Below are positions 23,087-33,874 of a stretch of DNA of 64,000 nt, piece by piece. Positions within the stretch are counted from its first letter, which is position 1. Each line of letters begins with the position of its first letter. The stretch is from Haemaphysalis longicornis (lineage: Eukaryota > Arthropoda > Arachnida > Ixodida > Ixodidae). Both the position numbers and the translations under genes were made by a program. Under the pieces are notes generated by a model. That model saw only the letters and a program-made list of their open reading frames with translations. It was not told the origin of the DNA and did not search any database. Location: the NCBI GenBank assembly GCA_013339765.2, contig JABSTR010001236.1, positions 1 to 64,000 of the forward strand. Reading direction: 5' to 3'.

Positions 23087-23391
23087 TGTAAGGCGGGTTT
23101 ATTGCCTTGACAGCGGAAGGAAGGAGGGGCACTCAGAAGTGGCAAACGGATCGGTGGCCCAGCCGGCAGAATGTCTCGAGCACTTCACGAGCTTCATGCC
23201 GATGACGATGCCGCTGCGGTGGCTGACCTTGTTGCCTCGTCGTCGTCTGTACAAACCAGGTGGTCAATCCCCTGGAGCGGGCATACGCCAATCACAAGGA
23301 CAATGCTGACTGTTGTGGCCGCGTAGCAAATCAGTTGTTCGTTAGTGTTCGCATGGTGACTGCGCGCCACTTGCTCGTCTTTCGCACTACA
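23087..23391 (-). repeat. 5' LTR of gypsy element A
   Basis: A 305 bp long terminal repeat matching 17860-18164. The primer-binding region TTTTGGTGGAGTG follows it in element sense. Confidence 0.95.
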
Positions 23392-23424
<33 letters not shown>

Positions 23425-23431
23425 TATAATA

Positions 23432-23470
<39 letters not shown>
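23392..23470. repeat. (TA)n microsatellite
   Basis: Nearly 80 bases of TA with a few interruptions. It is the right flank of gypsy element A. Confidence 0.95.
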
Positions 23471-23594
23471 GAGTATGTGTGTGTGTGCGCATTACACTGT
23501 GAAGCTACAGTTAGTGGATGGTGTAGTGTTACTGATCCACTGGCCAATCATATATTTTTTGGCTACACCGACGAGACCAAGAACGACAAATATA

Positions 23595-23596
23595 TC

Positions 23597-23643
<47 letters not shown>

Positions 23644-23867
23644 AGGTTTAATGCGCCGACGCACGCAGGCGATGAGGCGCGCCGTAGTGGAGGGCTCCGG
23701 ATTAATTTTGACCACCTGGGGATCTTTGACGTGCGCCGAAATCTCGTGCACACGGGCGTTTCTGCTTTTCGCCTCCGCCAGAAAAGCGGCCCCCGCGGCC
23801 GAGAATCAAACCCGCGTCCTCGTGCTCAGCAGCCCAACGCCTTTGCCACTTAGCCACCGCGGCGGGT
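23595..23867 (-). mobile_element. Ruka-like SINE, full length, expanded (TGAT)n tail
   Basis: Reverse copy with an (TGAT)n tail of about eleven units at the left (23599-23641). The conserved body and tRNA-like head at the right follow, with B-box GAATCAAACCCGCG and A-box TTTGCCACTTAGCCACC on the plus strand. The target duplication GACAAATATA is at 23585-23594 and 23868-23877. Confidence 0.92.
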
Positions 23868-23879
23868 GACAAATATACT

Positions 23880-25022
23880 TAAAATATTCGGAAAGATGCA
23901 GCTGGTGCGAAGCTAACAGCGACAAAGTTAAAGGAACGGAAATGGCTACCATGCGCTGGGAGTCAGAGACATCTATGTCGCAGTTTCCTACACCTAGGAA
24001 GGACTGGGCAATAAATGCAATAACATTAATTCTCTATCACCAAAAAAATGTTCGCTGCAAATCCCAACATATTCATATAAGTGCTTTTCAGGAGTAGCCA
24101 GTGAACGGTAAAAGAAGGCCCAATATTACACTAAAACTTCCCAGTGACGTCATACAGCAACGCATTTTACTGAAAACGAAAAAAATGTGTCATCTCAATA
24201 GCTACACTACATCATTCACCGGTATGCTCACGAGCGGTAAGACGCACAAACAAATGCATCCACAGTGCCTTTAGCGTATACAGGTCATACCGTATACGAG
24301 TGGTGTGCCACGCAAAAAACGAAAGTTGATATTTCAGTAGCCCTGCAAATTACTGAAGTGTAAACTTTCATTATTCTGAGTCATCACCAATAAAGCCTTC
24401 ACTCAGTGTGTCGCTTAAAACATGCAATTCGTTGCCTTACCGTATGCAATCCTCCCTGTTCTGTGTGTACGCGCTTTAAATTTTGATGCATAATGGCGTG
24501 ATAACGCAGTTATTCGGCCCGATAGAATTTGAAGACTTACAACTCTGCTTATAGCTATATATTCTAAAGGAGGATGTAGTATTACCTCAAATACTACTTA
24601 CAAAACGCGGCGGCGCATGTAAAGAAAAGAAGCATATGGGAAAGAAACTGGGATCGCCAAACGTTCCGAGAACAGGAGGCGCGGGTACACGGTCCTTCCA
24701 GAAACAGAAGCACCACAGCCCACGGCCGTTTTACGCTTTCTTTTGCTTTCGTTTCATGGCGGGAATTTCCCATTGCGCGGAAACAGTTGCTGGAGGGACT
24801 CAAGGCCACCGCCACGCACAGCCCCCGGTCCTTCAGCAAGGAGAAAAAAAAACAATTTCGAGTTTACGACGAGAAAGCGAAACGTGGAGGGTTTTCCGCG
24901 TGGTGGCTGGGGGAGTATGTGCGGGTAACGGAGGGAGGAAAGGGGGAGGGTATATACGTTTTGCTTCGAGCCCGTTTTGCAAATGCAGTTTATTTTACTG
25001 AAAGAGAGGGCACTTGCGTCCC
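23880..25022. other. No supported gene; possible upstream region of the transposase
   Basis: No conserved frame or known repeat was recognised. The downstream half becomes GC-richer towards 25.0 kb and may hold the promoter of the transposase gene that follows; no specific element can be named. Confidence 0.4.
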
Positions 25023-25030
25023 ATTCTCCA

Positions 25031-25382
25031 TAGAGTTCCTGTATATAGCTCCCGCAGGGAGCTAAGAGTTGCGCGACCCTTTTCCACGCGCCGCCGTGAT
25101 TGCGACACTCCGGTTATCCATGCCGCGCAGAGAAGCCCCCACTACGGCTGCGCCGCAGCCACCGACGCGGGCGGTACCGCGCCCCGCCCAGGAATCCAGC
25201 GTAGCCGCCGTAAGGCGCCGCCGACCGAAGCGCCCCCACCGCGCGTCGGCCGCCGTCGGAAGCGTGGCGGCGAGGCTCCTTCACTCGCGACGGGCGGCTT
25301 TCCCGCAGCAATCCGGATAACAAAGATGGCGGCCGGTCGCGCAACTCTTAGCTCCCTGCGGGAGCTATATACAGGAACTCTA
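25031..25382. mobile_element. hAT-type MITE, 352 bp, with 8-bp target duplication
   Basis: Perfect terminal inverted repeats of about 48 bases (TAGAGTTCCTGTATATAGCT at the left; its complement ends the element at 25382). They are flanked by the 8-base duplication ATTCTCCA at 25023-25030 and 25383-25390. An 8-bp duplication and ends of the form YARNG are typical of hAT elements. The GC-rich interior has no transposase, so it depends on another copy. Identical arms and an intact duplication indicate recent insertion, just upstream of the transposase gene at 25.8 kb. Confidence 0.92.
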
Positions 25383-25585
25383 ATTCTCCAGACCCCCCGC
25401 CCCCCCTTCCCCAACCTCCTTTCACTGTAGTATTGAACCCGCGGTAACCGAGGACAGCATAGTCTGCAGCTGCAGGACGGTTTTAGAGGGAGTGAGAAAA
25501 GAGGTTCTGAGCGGGAAATTCAGCCAGCTCGGCACAAATTCTTTTCCCGGTCACTTTTTCGTGAATTGTGGCGGGACTCCAAGTT

Positions 25586-25618
25586 ATGGCCTACCCGTCA
25601 AGTGTCAACAACGGGTGA
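25586..25618 (+). other. Possible short leader exon of the transposase unit
   Basis: ATG at 25586 starts a ten-codon frame (MAYPSSVNN) running into a strong donor, GGTGAGT, at 25614-25620. It lies about 170 bases before the first long transposase frame. I could not match its phase to a downstream acceptor, so it may be untranslated or belong to another transcript. Confidence 0.25.
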
Positions 25619-27713
25619 GTAATATATTTTCTCTTCTTGATTCCCTTTCCATAATCGAGGTTTACATTCGCGGTCGGTAATAAGATTCCAATTTTGCCGC
25701 GCGTTTGTGGCTTCAGTCAACTTCTTGCTGCCGAGCTTGCAAAACGGGCGTTTGTTCTCGCACAGATAGTTGAAGTGAATACGCAAAAGTATGAAGAGGG
25801 TAAAAAGCGCACTCACTGATGTAGGCTCTCGTCAAAGGCGCCGGCGTATTGCTTACGAGATTCAAGGCGAGATAAAAAACTATACGGCCGCAGAGCTGGA
25901 GAATGCAACTGCGAAAGTACTGAATGCAGAACTTGCGACAGAAGTTATGGAAGGAGGAACAACTGAAGCAGTCGCACCCGCCCATGACCACAACACCGAC
26001 ATTTCCGACTCTGACAGCGTACAGCTATCAACTGACTATGACACAGAAGAAACGGTCTCACCGACTGCCGCTCGTGCAAGCACGCCTCAAGAACAACATC
26101 CGCAAGGAACGAGTAGCCTGCGAGACAAACTTCGGCGATGGGCACTGGAAACGAAAATTCCAGCCTCGCACCTCAGTTCCCTGTTGAAAGTGCTTAAGCC
26201 CGACCACCCGGAGTTGCCAGTGGATGCCAGGACACTTCTAAGAACACCAAGAACTACCGAAGTAGTTACTATGAGTGATGGATCGTTCTATTATTTTGGT
26301 ATACGCCCTTCACTACTGGAGCACATCTCAAGATACATCCCTGAAGAGTGCAACATTCTCTCTTTGATAGTAAACGCTGACGGGATGAGCATTTCAGGCA
26401 GCTAGAAAAGGGAATTCTGGCCTGTGCTTATGAAGGTGAAGGAAAGTGAAAATGGCTCACCATTCGTTGTTGCTCTGTACGAAGGCGACGGCAAACCAGC
26501 CGATTTGCAAGCCTACATGGAGAACTTTCTTGGTGAGATGGATGAGCTGCTCAGGGAAGGTCTTACCTGCCAAGGTCGCTCATTCACAGTCGTACTACAC
26601 GCGTTCATATGTGACGCCCCAGCAAGGGCATACCGCAAAGGCACCAAGGGTCACACTGGCTACTACGCATGCGAAAAATGTACGCACAAAGGTAAACGCT
26701 CACAGGACGGCAGAAAGGTAATTTTTCCCGATACACACTGCCCTCTCCGAACGGACAGAAGTTTCGAATTGCAGCTTCAACCGCTCCATCATTGCAAGGA
26801 ATCACCCTTGCTTAGCTTGGGTGTTGGGCTTGTCAGCCAGTTTCCTTTGGATTACATGCACTTGGTATGTCTAGGTGTGATGAGAAAATTTCTCCAGCAG
26901 TATTGGGTGTCTAAGAAGCCATGCTCAGTGAAGATGGCTCCTTCTTCCAAGGCTTCAGTGTCAGATTCTCTGAGCAGCTTTAATGAAAATGCTCCCAGCG
27001 ACATGAAGCGGAGACCAAGAAGTCTAGCTTTTGTGGAGAACTGGAAAGCTGTTGAATACCGGAACTTCCTTCTTTATTATGGGCCGGTCGTTCTGAAAGG
27101 AAGGCTGACAACAGGTTTATTATTTGAGCACTTTATGAAGTTCAACGTTGCAATGACAATTCTATCAGCCCAAGATATTCTGTTAGCCACATTGACATTG
27201 CTGATCGCCTTATCAGAGATTTTCTTTCTGAAGCCGAGAAACTATACAGCGATGGAATATATGTTTACAACGTGCACTCGTTGCTGCATATTGTGAGTGA
27301 TGTGCGGAAGTACGGCCCGCTTGATTCATTCTCCGCCTTTCCTTTTGAGAATTACCTTCACCAAATCAAGACTTTGGTAAAATCCCTTGCCAGGGCACTT
27401 CAACAAGTCGTTCGACGGATCACTGAGAGGAAGATGGTAAATGCTACTCAACAAAAGCTGAAATCAGCAAAATTTTCAGGGAAGCATTCAAATGGACCAG
27501 TTCCACAGGGATTTGATGGTGAGCAGTATTCGCGACTGGAAACGAAGGACACCGTACTCGGCTTGAACAGAAGGGACAACTGTGTAAAGATGATCGATGG
27601 GAACATAGTTTGGATAGCAAACATCCTACGCTCTCCTCAAGGAGTAAACATCTGCGGGTTTTTCTTCACGAAAGTTGACAACCTGTATACCCAGCCAATC
27701 CCATCATCTAACC

Positions 27714-29396
27714 TTAAAGGGACACTGAAGTGATATGTAAACATTGCGGGATTACTAGCGCAATTGTAGTCCGGAGTCCCAGGCCATGTTTCGACCCCTC
27801 TAGGCGCGTTTACGCGATTTTTTTAGATAAAAATACTATTCGAAAATGCTGTCCTCCTCTCTTTACGCTCGCCCCCATTGTGGCGTTTTCGTGTGACGTC
27901 AGGAGGGGATAGCTGGCAATTGGCTGCGCCATGCGCTACTGCACGGCTCCCCGCCGACAGAGTCAGTCGGCCCAGCGTTTCGTCCGCCGGCCGCCGGTGG
28001 GTCGTCGCAATCAAGGAGGTTAAAAAAAATTGCTTGGTCGCAATTCGTTCGCTTAGTTGAAACGAAGCCAGGACACGTTTGTGAATGGAAGAATGTGCCT
28101 TTCTTTACTTGGTTTGTTTGTACACTGTATCTAGCTCCAAGTCAAGTTCGCTTCACACAAGTGCTGCACAAGCGCACATGCGACGCTTCGCTGACTGGTA
28201 TGCCAGTAGGAAAATATAAGGCCTCTTGAAGGCGGGAGAAGAGTCAGCGAAGTCAATATAGGTACTAAGGAAATAAAATCAACTGATATTTTTACCGTAC
28301 AGCGTAAAACTAGGGCGCGGGAAGCTTTTTGCGCTGGGCGAACAAGCACAGCGGTCAGCAGCCACGACTACGCATCTGCGAACGCTTTTCCGTCTACGAA
28401 ATGCAATTGCTAGACGTGAGCTACTGTGGAAACTCGGGCGACGCTTACTGCACGATCACAGTACAACAAATAGTCACCTAAGCTGCTTGAAATGCCAAAA
28501 ATAAATAAAAGTGTAAACCGGTTGTACAATATATACCCTATATTAGCAAGGCCTTCGCGTCCCGCTCAGTGGCTTAGTAGTCTGGGGCGCTGGGTATGTC
28601 ACCAAAATGTTTTGCAAGTCACGGTTCGAATCCCCGCGGGATGTGCTTTTTTTTTTTTTGTAGTCAACTTTTTGTTTTCCGCCGATGTTTTCTATATTGA
28701 GTTCACCTTTTTTGGGCCGCAACGTTCATGGCTACACGAACTAGTTCACAAAACGCGCGCAGGCTGGCACATGCATGGCGCGCTAGCGAGTTCTCGTTGG
28801 CGTGCGGTTGCCATAAGCACCGACTGCTTGCAGGCAGTGGGCACAGGCCAGAATGAACAGAACCTTGGCCTGGTGCGAACACGCTTTTACGATACAGGCA
28901 TGAGGGAGCAAGCTCCAATTATGGGGGAAAAGCGCATGACATTTGGGCGTCTACGGGTACGCGGAGGGCGTTCATGCACTGCGTAGGTTTCGGCTAGTGA
29001 ATGCTACGATTCCAAGCCGTCCTAGGAGGCTTATCTTTATGCATTTTTACAGCTGACAACATGGCAGAAGCGCGGTACGATGATTACTGAGTCATTGAGA
29101 ATGCCCATCCAACAACGCCACCGGTTGTGTTTTACAGAACCGAAACCGAAACCGAAACTTGTTTGGTTGCTCACCTTGGGCATCGTCCAATCACGGTGCC
29201 CGCTCCTCCTAACGTCACAGCTTTAGTTGGTGCGGCCGCCGCAAACCGCGCATGGTAGTTTTTCTTCTTTCGCGCTTTGTAAAATAATTACCGATTTGTC
29301 AATCGTAAAAACGATGAAAAGTGTGCTAATTTGAGCCAGTCTACACAGTGCAAGCAAAAACGGGAGCTTGACAAATTCACTTCAGTGTCCCTTTAA
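27714..29396 (+). mobile_element. TTAA-flanked non-autonomous DNA transposon, copy 2
   Basis: Begins TTAAAGGGACACTGAAGTGA and ends with its exact complement TCACTTCAGTGTCCCTTTAA. Twenty-base inverted ends that include the TTAA target therefore match perfectly. TTAA duplication with precise insertion is the hallmark of the piggyBac superfamily; no transposase frame is present, so it is non-autonomous. The interior shares long blocks with the older copy at 7838-9321, including a tRNA-like segment. It sits inside the last part of the transposase exon; removing it with one TTAA leaves the codons AAC CTT AAT GTG TAT in frame. Confidence 0.9.
28558..28641 (+). repeat. tRNA-like block inside the TTAA element
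   Basis: CCCGCTCAGTGGCTTAGTAG (A-box-like) and GGTTCGAATCCCCGCGGG (B-box plus 3' arm). The first and last five bases pair (CCCGC with GCGGG). A long irregular middle and its presence in both TTAA copies argue that it is a captured tRNA or SINE head, not a working tRNA gene. Confidence 0.55.
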
Positions 29397-29861
29397 TGTG
29401 TATCTTGCCAGCGAAGTTTCAGCGACGTGCGCGGTGTGGAAAATGGAAGATATTGATCACAAATGTGTGTGCCTTCCACGTGGAGCAGGATATGCGATAT
29501 TTCCCCTCCTTTATACGTTCAAGCAAGAGCCGATGTTCGACTGAGAGCCTGTTTTGTGGGGTGTACCTCCCCGTAATAATATTCAGTTATACGCTAAAAG
29601 TGTGTAAATTTCACTATTTCATTTAGCTATGTGACCGAAATTCTAAGGTTTACTTTTTAGAGCAGTCTACTACGATGGCATTACAAGTGATCGTGTAATC
29701 ATGCAGATTAAGTTTTCAAGTTTTTAAGTTTACAAGTATAATACGAACACTTCATTTTATTTGCAAACTTGTGTTCACTACTATGAGAGTTGGGTTGTAG
29801 CATTTTCAGTGATGTAGATAGCGCATTTATCCTGTAATTGTATCGTGCCTCTATTCTCTAG

Positions 29862-32800
29862 GGCGGAAGCCGTTCAGTGTAGTGCACTTTGAAGATGATG
29901 ATGAAATATCCGTTGTTCCTTCATCGTGGATCATCGCAAGAGACAAAGCGGTTTGGCCGCCCCACAAGAGTTCAAAAAGAACCAAAATTGCCATCAGGGA
30001 CGCCGAAAAACCAGCCACCAATTGGGAAGAACACAAAATACGAGTACTGTGCGAATGTGGTAAGCTGTTCCATTCTATACTATACATGCACGTATATATA
30101 CAGAGAGAGGGAGAGAGAGAGAACTTTGTTTATACTTGCATTGTTTTTACTTCGTTGCAGACACGTATGACCAGGCCCGACAAAAGGAGCAACAAGCGGA
30201 AATGACATCGGATTTGGCGACCGATGACGAAAGCAACCATACGAAGCGGAAGCGCCGACGAACGCAACGGTTTATCTCCTCCGACGAGGACAGTAACCAG
30301 GACAGCTGCGATGACGAGGAGGAGCTGAACGTTCCTGCTCCTGTGATGCCCAAGCACCCAATCTTCGTCCCTCGCCCTCAGGGTCCGCCACGTGCACGTA
30401 CCGTGCTTAACGATACAACAGGCGATATAAGGCCCGGCCCTCTGCAGGCGACTGCTGCATCGTCTAATGGCAGCCGTCCAATACCTGACAAGTCTCACAA
30501 ACCAAGTAAGCATCTGCTAGATAACATGCACGTACAGTACCCGTGCCTTATTTGGGCATTAAATCGTCTGTGTATTTCAAATTCAATTTTCATTGCCTAA
30601 TATTTTGTTTTATACCTGTTTTTTTTAATTGGCGTTTTCATGTTTACTGACGCACATATGTACAGATACTTTCAATAGAACTTTGAAGAAGGGTTTGTGC
30701 ATCTGTAATCACATTTTTATATAACACGGCTTTCCAACGGCTGTAAATGTTTTCTATGTGAAAGGACGGCCTTATATGCACACATTATATACCAGGTCCT
30801 ACAGCGGTGGTGAAATTTGCTTAAATTTATTAGTCGATGCTCTAAGTATGGATTTTACGTTTGCATGCTCCTTCGTGAAGCTGTCTGTATACGAGCAGCG
30901 ACATTATCGCATTTGGAGATTATGATGACGCATCGTGACGAACGTGCGGACAAATTTATATTTAGAGCTACGACTGCACATTCTGTGAGCGAGGAAAGTT
31001 GATATGATTTCGTTCAATGTGATAAAAAATTGAACAAGTTTCAGAAGTTACGTTCCGACGGACTTCTGCGGAATTGCCAGATCATAAATGCACTTTCTTG
31101 GGACTTCCGATGCCTGACGCCGAAGAACAAGAGAAAATTATCGTGAGCACGCGTATTTGTACCCCTCGTTCGCGAACATGCATGCGATGGCATAGCCTAA
31201 TGTTTTACTGGCAGTATTATGGTGACGATATTAGATACGATAGGAAACACACTGGAAGCTGGGATAGGAAATACACTGGAAGTTGCAAGGTGGGCTAGCT
31301 AGAATTTAGACATTCTTGGATAAAAACCAGCGCGAATTCAGACGAAGACAGAAGGAAGTAACCCTAGCTACCCTCTTGCAACCCTCCTGAAGTTCATTTC
31401 AATTACATCGGGCCCTTTTCAGTGTTTAAACCAGCGGCTGTCCTTGTGGTTACTTCCTTCTGTCTTCGTCTGAATTCGCGCTGGTTTTTATCCAAGATAG
31501 GAAATACTAGTGAAATGAAGCACTGGCACCCTTGTGAAGCACTGGCACAAGGGTCCGAGAAGCCGTGAGCCCACACGAAATTTTCGGGTCGGGGGAAGGG
31601 AGGGGTAGCAACGAGGCCATGAACTTCGCTTGTCATAAAAAAACTAACAATAATTATGCTCTTGTCACAAGCCGTGCACAATGGGTACGCGAGTTTGATC
31701 TACGCTCTCACTCCATACAAGCAGCCATTTTCTGGAAAGCGCGAGCTTGTGACCGGGACAACTGCAAAACGAAGGAGACATTGCATTTTGTGTCGTCGTC
31801 TCCTTGCTGTTATTCCTGTCGTAAGCTAGCACTAACCACTTTACTCCTTATACACACTCGCCCAAGCAACAACCCTTGCGAGCAGACATTTTGGGATATC
31901 ACTGCAGAAAACAATTGATGGTTATGTAGAGTACGCCACTGCATCTGGAGGTTCCTTGTTTTTATTTTCAACTAATTTCCTTCTTGTTTTTTTTCTCGCC
32001 ATGTTTTCATTTTGTTTCCATTTGCTATCAACTTCGCCATTGAAGACAAATTTGTCCTGGCCCAAGATGAACTTTTCTTCAACTGCAAGGTTTCTGAAAA
32101 AATTGTATACCTTTCCCTTGTAGTCATACGGCTGCATTTCAGAAGCACACGTCAAATTTCGCTTTGCAAAAGCTCACTTCACCTTGGAGATTTTCCCCAA
32201 ACTGGTCGATATCTACGGTATAAATCGTGATATGTCATAATATAGACCTTTTTTTGACAGCGTTGCAGGAGAAGATGTTCAGAATGCTGAAAGAAGTGAA
32301 GGTTGAGCTGCAAACACAAGGAAAAAGTTTGAAGCGATTGGAACAGATGCTGTCTGAACAAGGTGCCACAGAGAAGGCAGCTGGCGCCTCGGGGGCTGCA
32401 GTAAGCACTATAATTGGTCTTCTGCCCCTGTCCTCACATGAAAATTTAGAGGAGGTGGAAGGTCATCTGCATTCTCAAGAGAGCCGGACTTCCTTCGTAA
32501 GCATTATTTTCACACCCGTTTTAACTTGTTCAGAGTTTTTATACACATTATCAGTGTACACTATAACTGATATTTTTACCATATAAAACACATGCATGGG
32601 GAAGGAAGAACTTGTCAACTAATTATTTTAGGCTGTGCTAAAGCCCTAAGGCACATTTTGCGAAGAAAACACTCAAATATTTTTAATGAGATGCTCCTGT
32701 TTCGGATACTAAAAGGCAGTCAGCAGCCGTAATTCATGGAATAGTTACATCATGTATAACCCTCTTATAAGATTATTGAAGTGCCACCAAAAATATGACA

Positions 32801-33830
32801 TATTTGTGATAACCGGGTTTCGTACAAAATATTTTGAAAGAATGTGGTGGTATTTAGCAAGCATTTAACGTAACGGAAACATACTTGTACAGCTGCGCAA
32901 TAAAAGCACTAAGCGCGCTAACTTATTCAGCACAACCCGCAGGAAAGATCAATGCATTCCCGGTAGGAGGAAGCCTCCGCATTGAATTCCTGACTTTGTT
33001 TTTTTAACGATACGCAAGTTTCATATTACCTATGCGACGTCTTTTTAGAACCTCCGTAATTACAGCATCCTAGGGGATCCTGTTATCGACTATAGAAACG
33101 TACGCTTTCTCTGTGGTCAGAAGGCGTTCGTGAGATATCCCATGCCTTTCTTAACTCTTGCACTAGCTGGCAGCGGGAGATAAGGAAAGTCGCGACGCGT
33201 GCCTCTTCACGGTTACGTAGTCATGTAGAGGCAGCAGTCATTGCTTTTCGTGAGAGCTGGAAAGATAGAAGATGCCGAACAAATAATGAGCTCACAGCGG
33301 TGTGACTTCTTTCATATCTAAAACGCGCGTCCTCGCTCACGTACGCGTCCGTGCATCGCATGGTCTCCTGCAGGTTTCCGCTGGCTAAGTTTAAGCTGGC
33401 GTATATACTGTCAGGCTCAATGGTTCCAAACCGATAATGGAAGAAAAGGATTACTGCAAAAAGCCTTTTGCTTTACCATGTAACGTACGCCAAAGTTGAT
33501 GGGACCCCGACTGTTCCTTGTAACATCCGATATATTGTTGCGACCGGTATCGTGTATACGTTGATTGATTGTAGGGTCTAACGCGCCGACGCAGCGCAGG
33601 CGATGAGGCGCGTTTAAGTGGAGGGATTCGGATTGATCTCGACCACCTGGAGATCTTTATCGTGCGCCGAAATCTCGTACACACGGGCGTTTTTGCTTTT
33701 CGCCTCCATCAGAAAAGCGGCTGCCGCGGCCGGGAATCGAACCCGCGACCTCGTCTTCAGCAGCGCAACGCCTTAGCCACTTAGCCACCGCGGCGGGTGT
33801 CTTGTATAAGTTGGTGTCTTATATAAATCT

Positions 33831-33874
<44 letters not shown>

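Larger units (their letters stand above)
17860..23391 (-). mobile_element. Ty3/gypsy retrotransposon A, full length, one frameshift
   Basis: Complete element in reverse orientation: 3' LTR 17860-18164, pol, gag and 5' LTR 23087-23391. LTRs are 305 bp, start TGTA and end TACA in element sense, and differ at only about two sites by eye (near 17990 and 18050). The polypurine tract before the 3' LTR reads GTGGGGGTAAT, and the primer-binding region after the 5' LTR starts TTTTGGTGGAGTGTGCGG. Both flanks are (TA)n, so the target duplication cannot be fixed (4 or 6 bases fit). Gag is open; pol has a single one-base insertion in integrase (near 18832). Young but probably not self-sufficient. Confidence 0.95.
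25791..29544 (+). pseudogene. tnp2/CACTA-like transposase, split by a TTAA element
   Basis: DDE transposase related to the tnp2 (En/Spm, CACTA) group. The N-terminal region (ALTDVGSRQRRRRIAYEIQG, then acidic and Ser/Thr-rich) is followed by IRPSLLEHISRYIP and the block NADGMSISGS*KREFWPVL. The latter holds the presumed first catalytic Asp and, in this copy, a TAG (26403-26405). A zinc-ribbon-like segment (GHTGYYACEKCTHKGKRSQ) and the signature LDYMHLVCLGVMRKF follow. A one-base indel near 27160-27168 shifts the frame before VSHIDIADRLIRDFLSEAEK, which continues through VHSLLHIVSDVRKYGPLDSF. At 27714 a TTAA element interrupts the exon; the frame resumes at 29397 (VYLASEVSATCAVW) and ends at TGA 29542-29544. 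One stop, one frameshift and one insertion make it inactive. The DUF4806 gene follows 320 bases downstream in the same orientation. Confidence 0.85.

Noticed and set aside
28558..28641. Functional tRNA gene
   Set aside because: A- and B-boxes are present but the anticodon arm is not regular, and the block is part of a repeated element.
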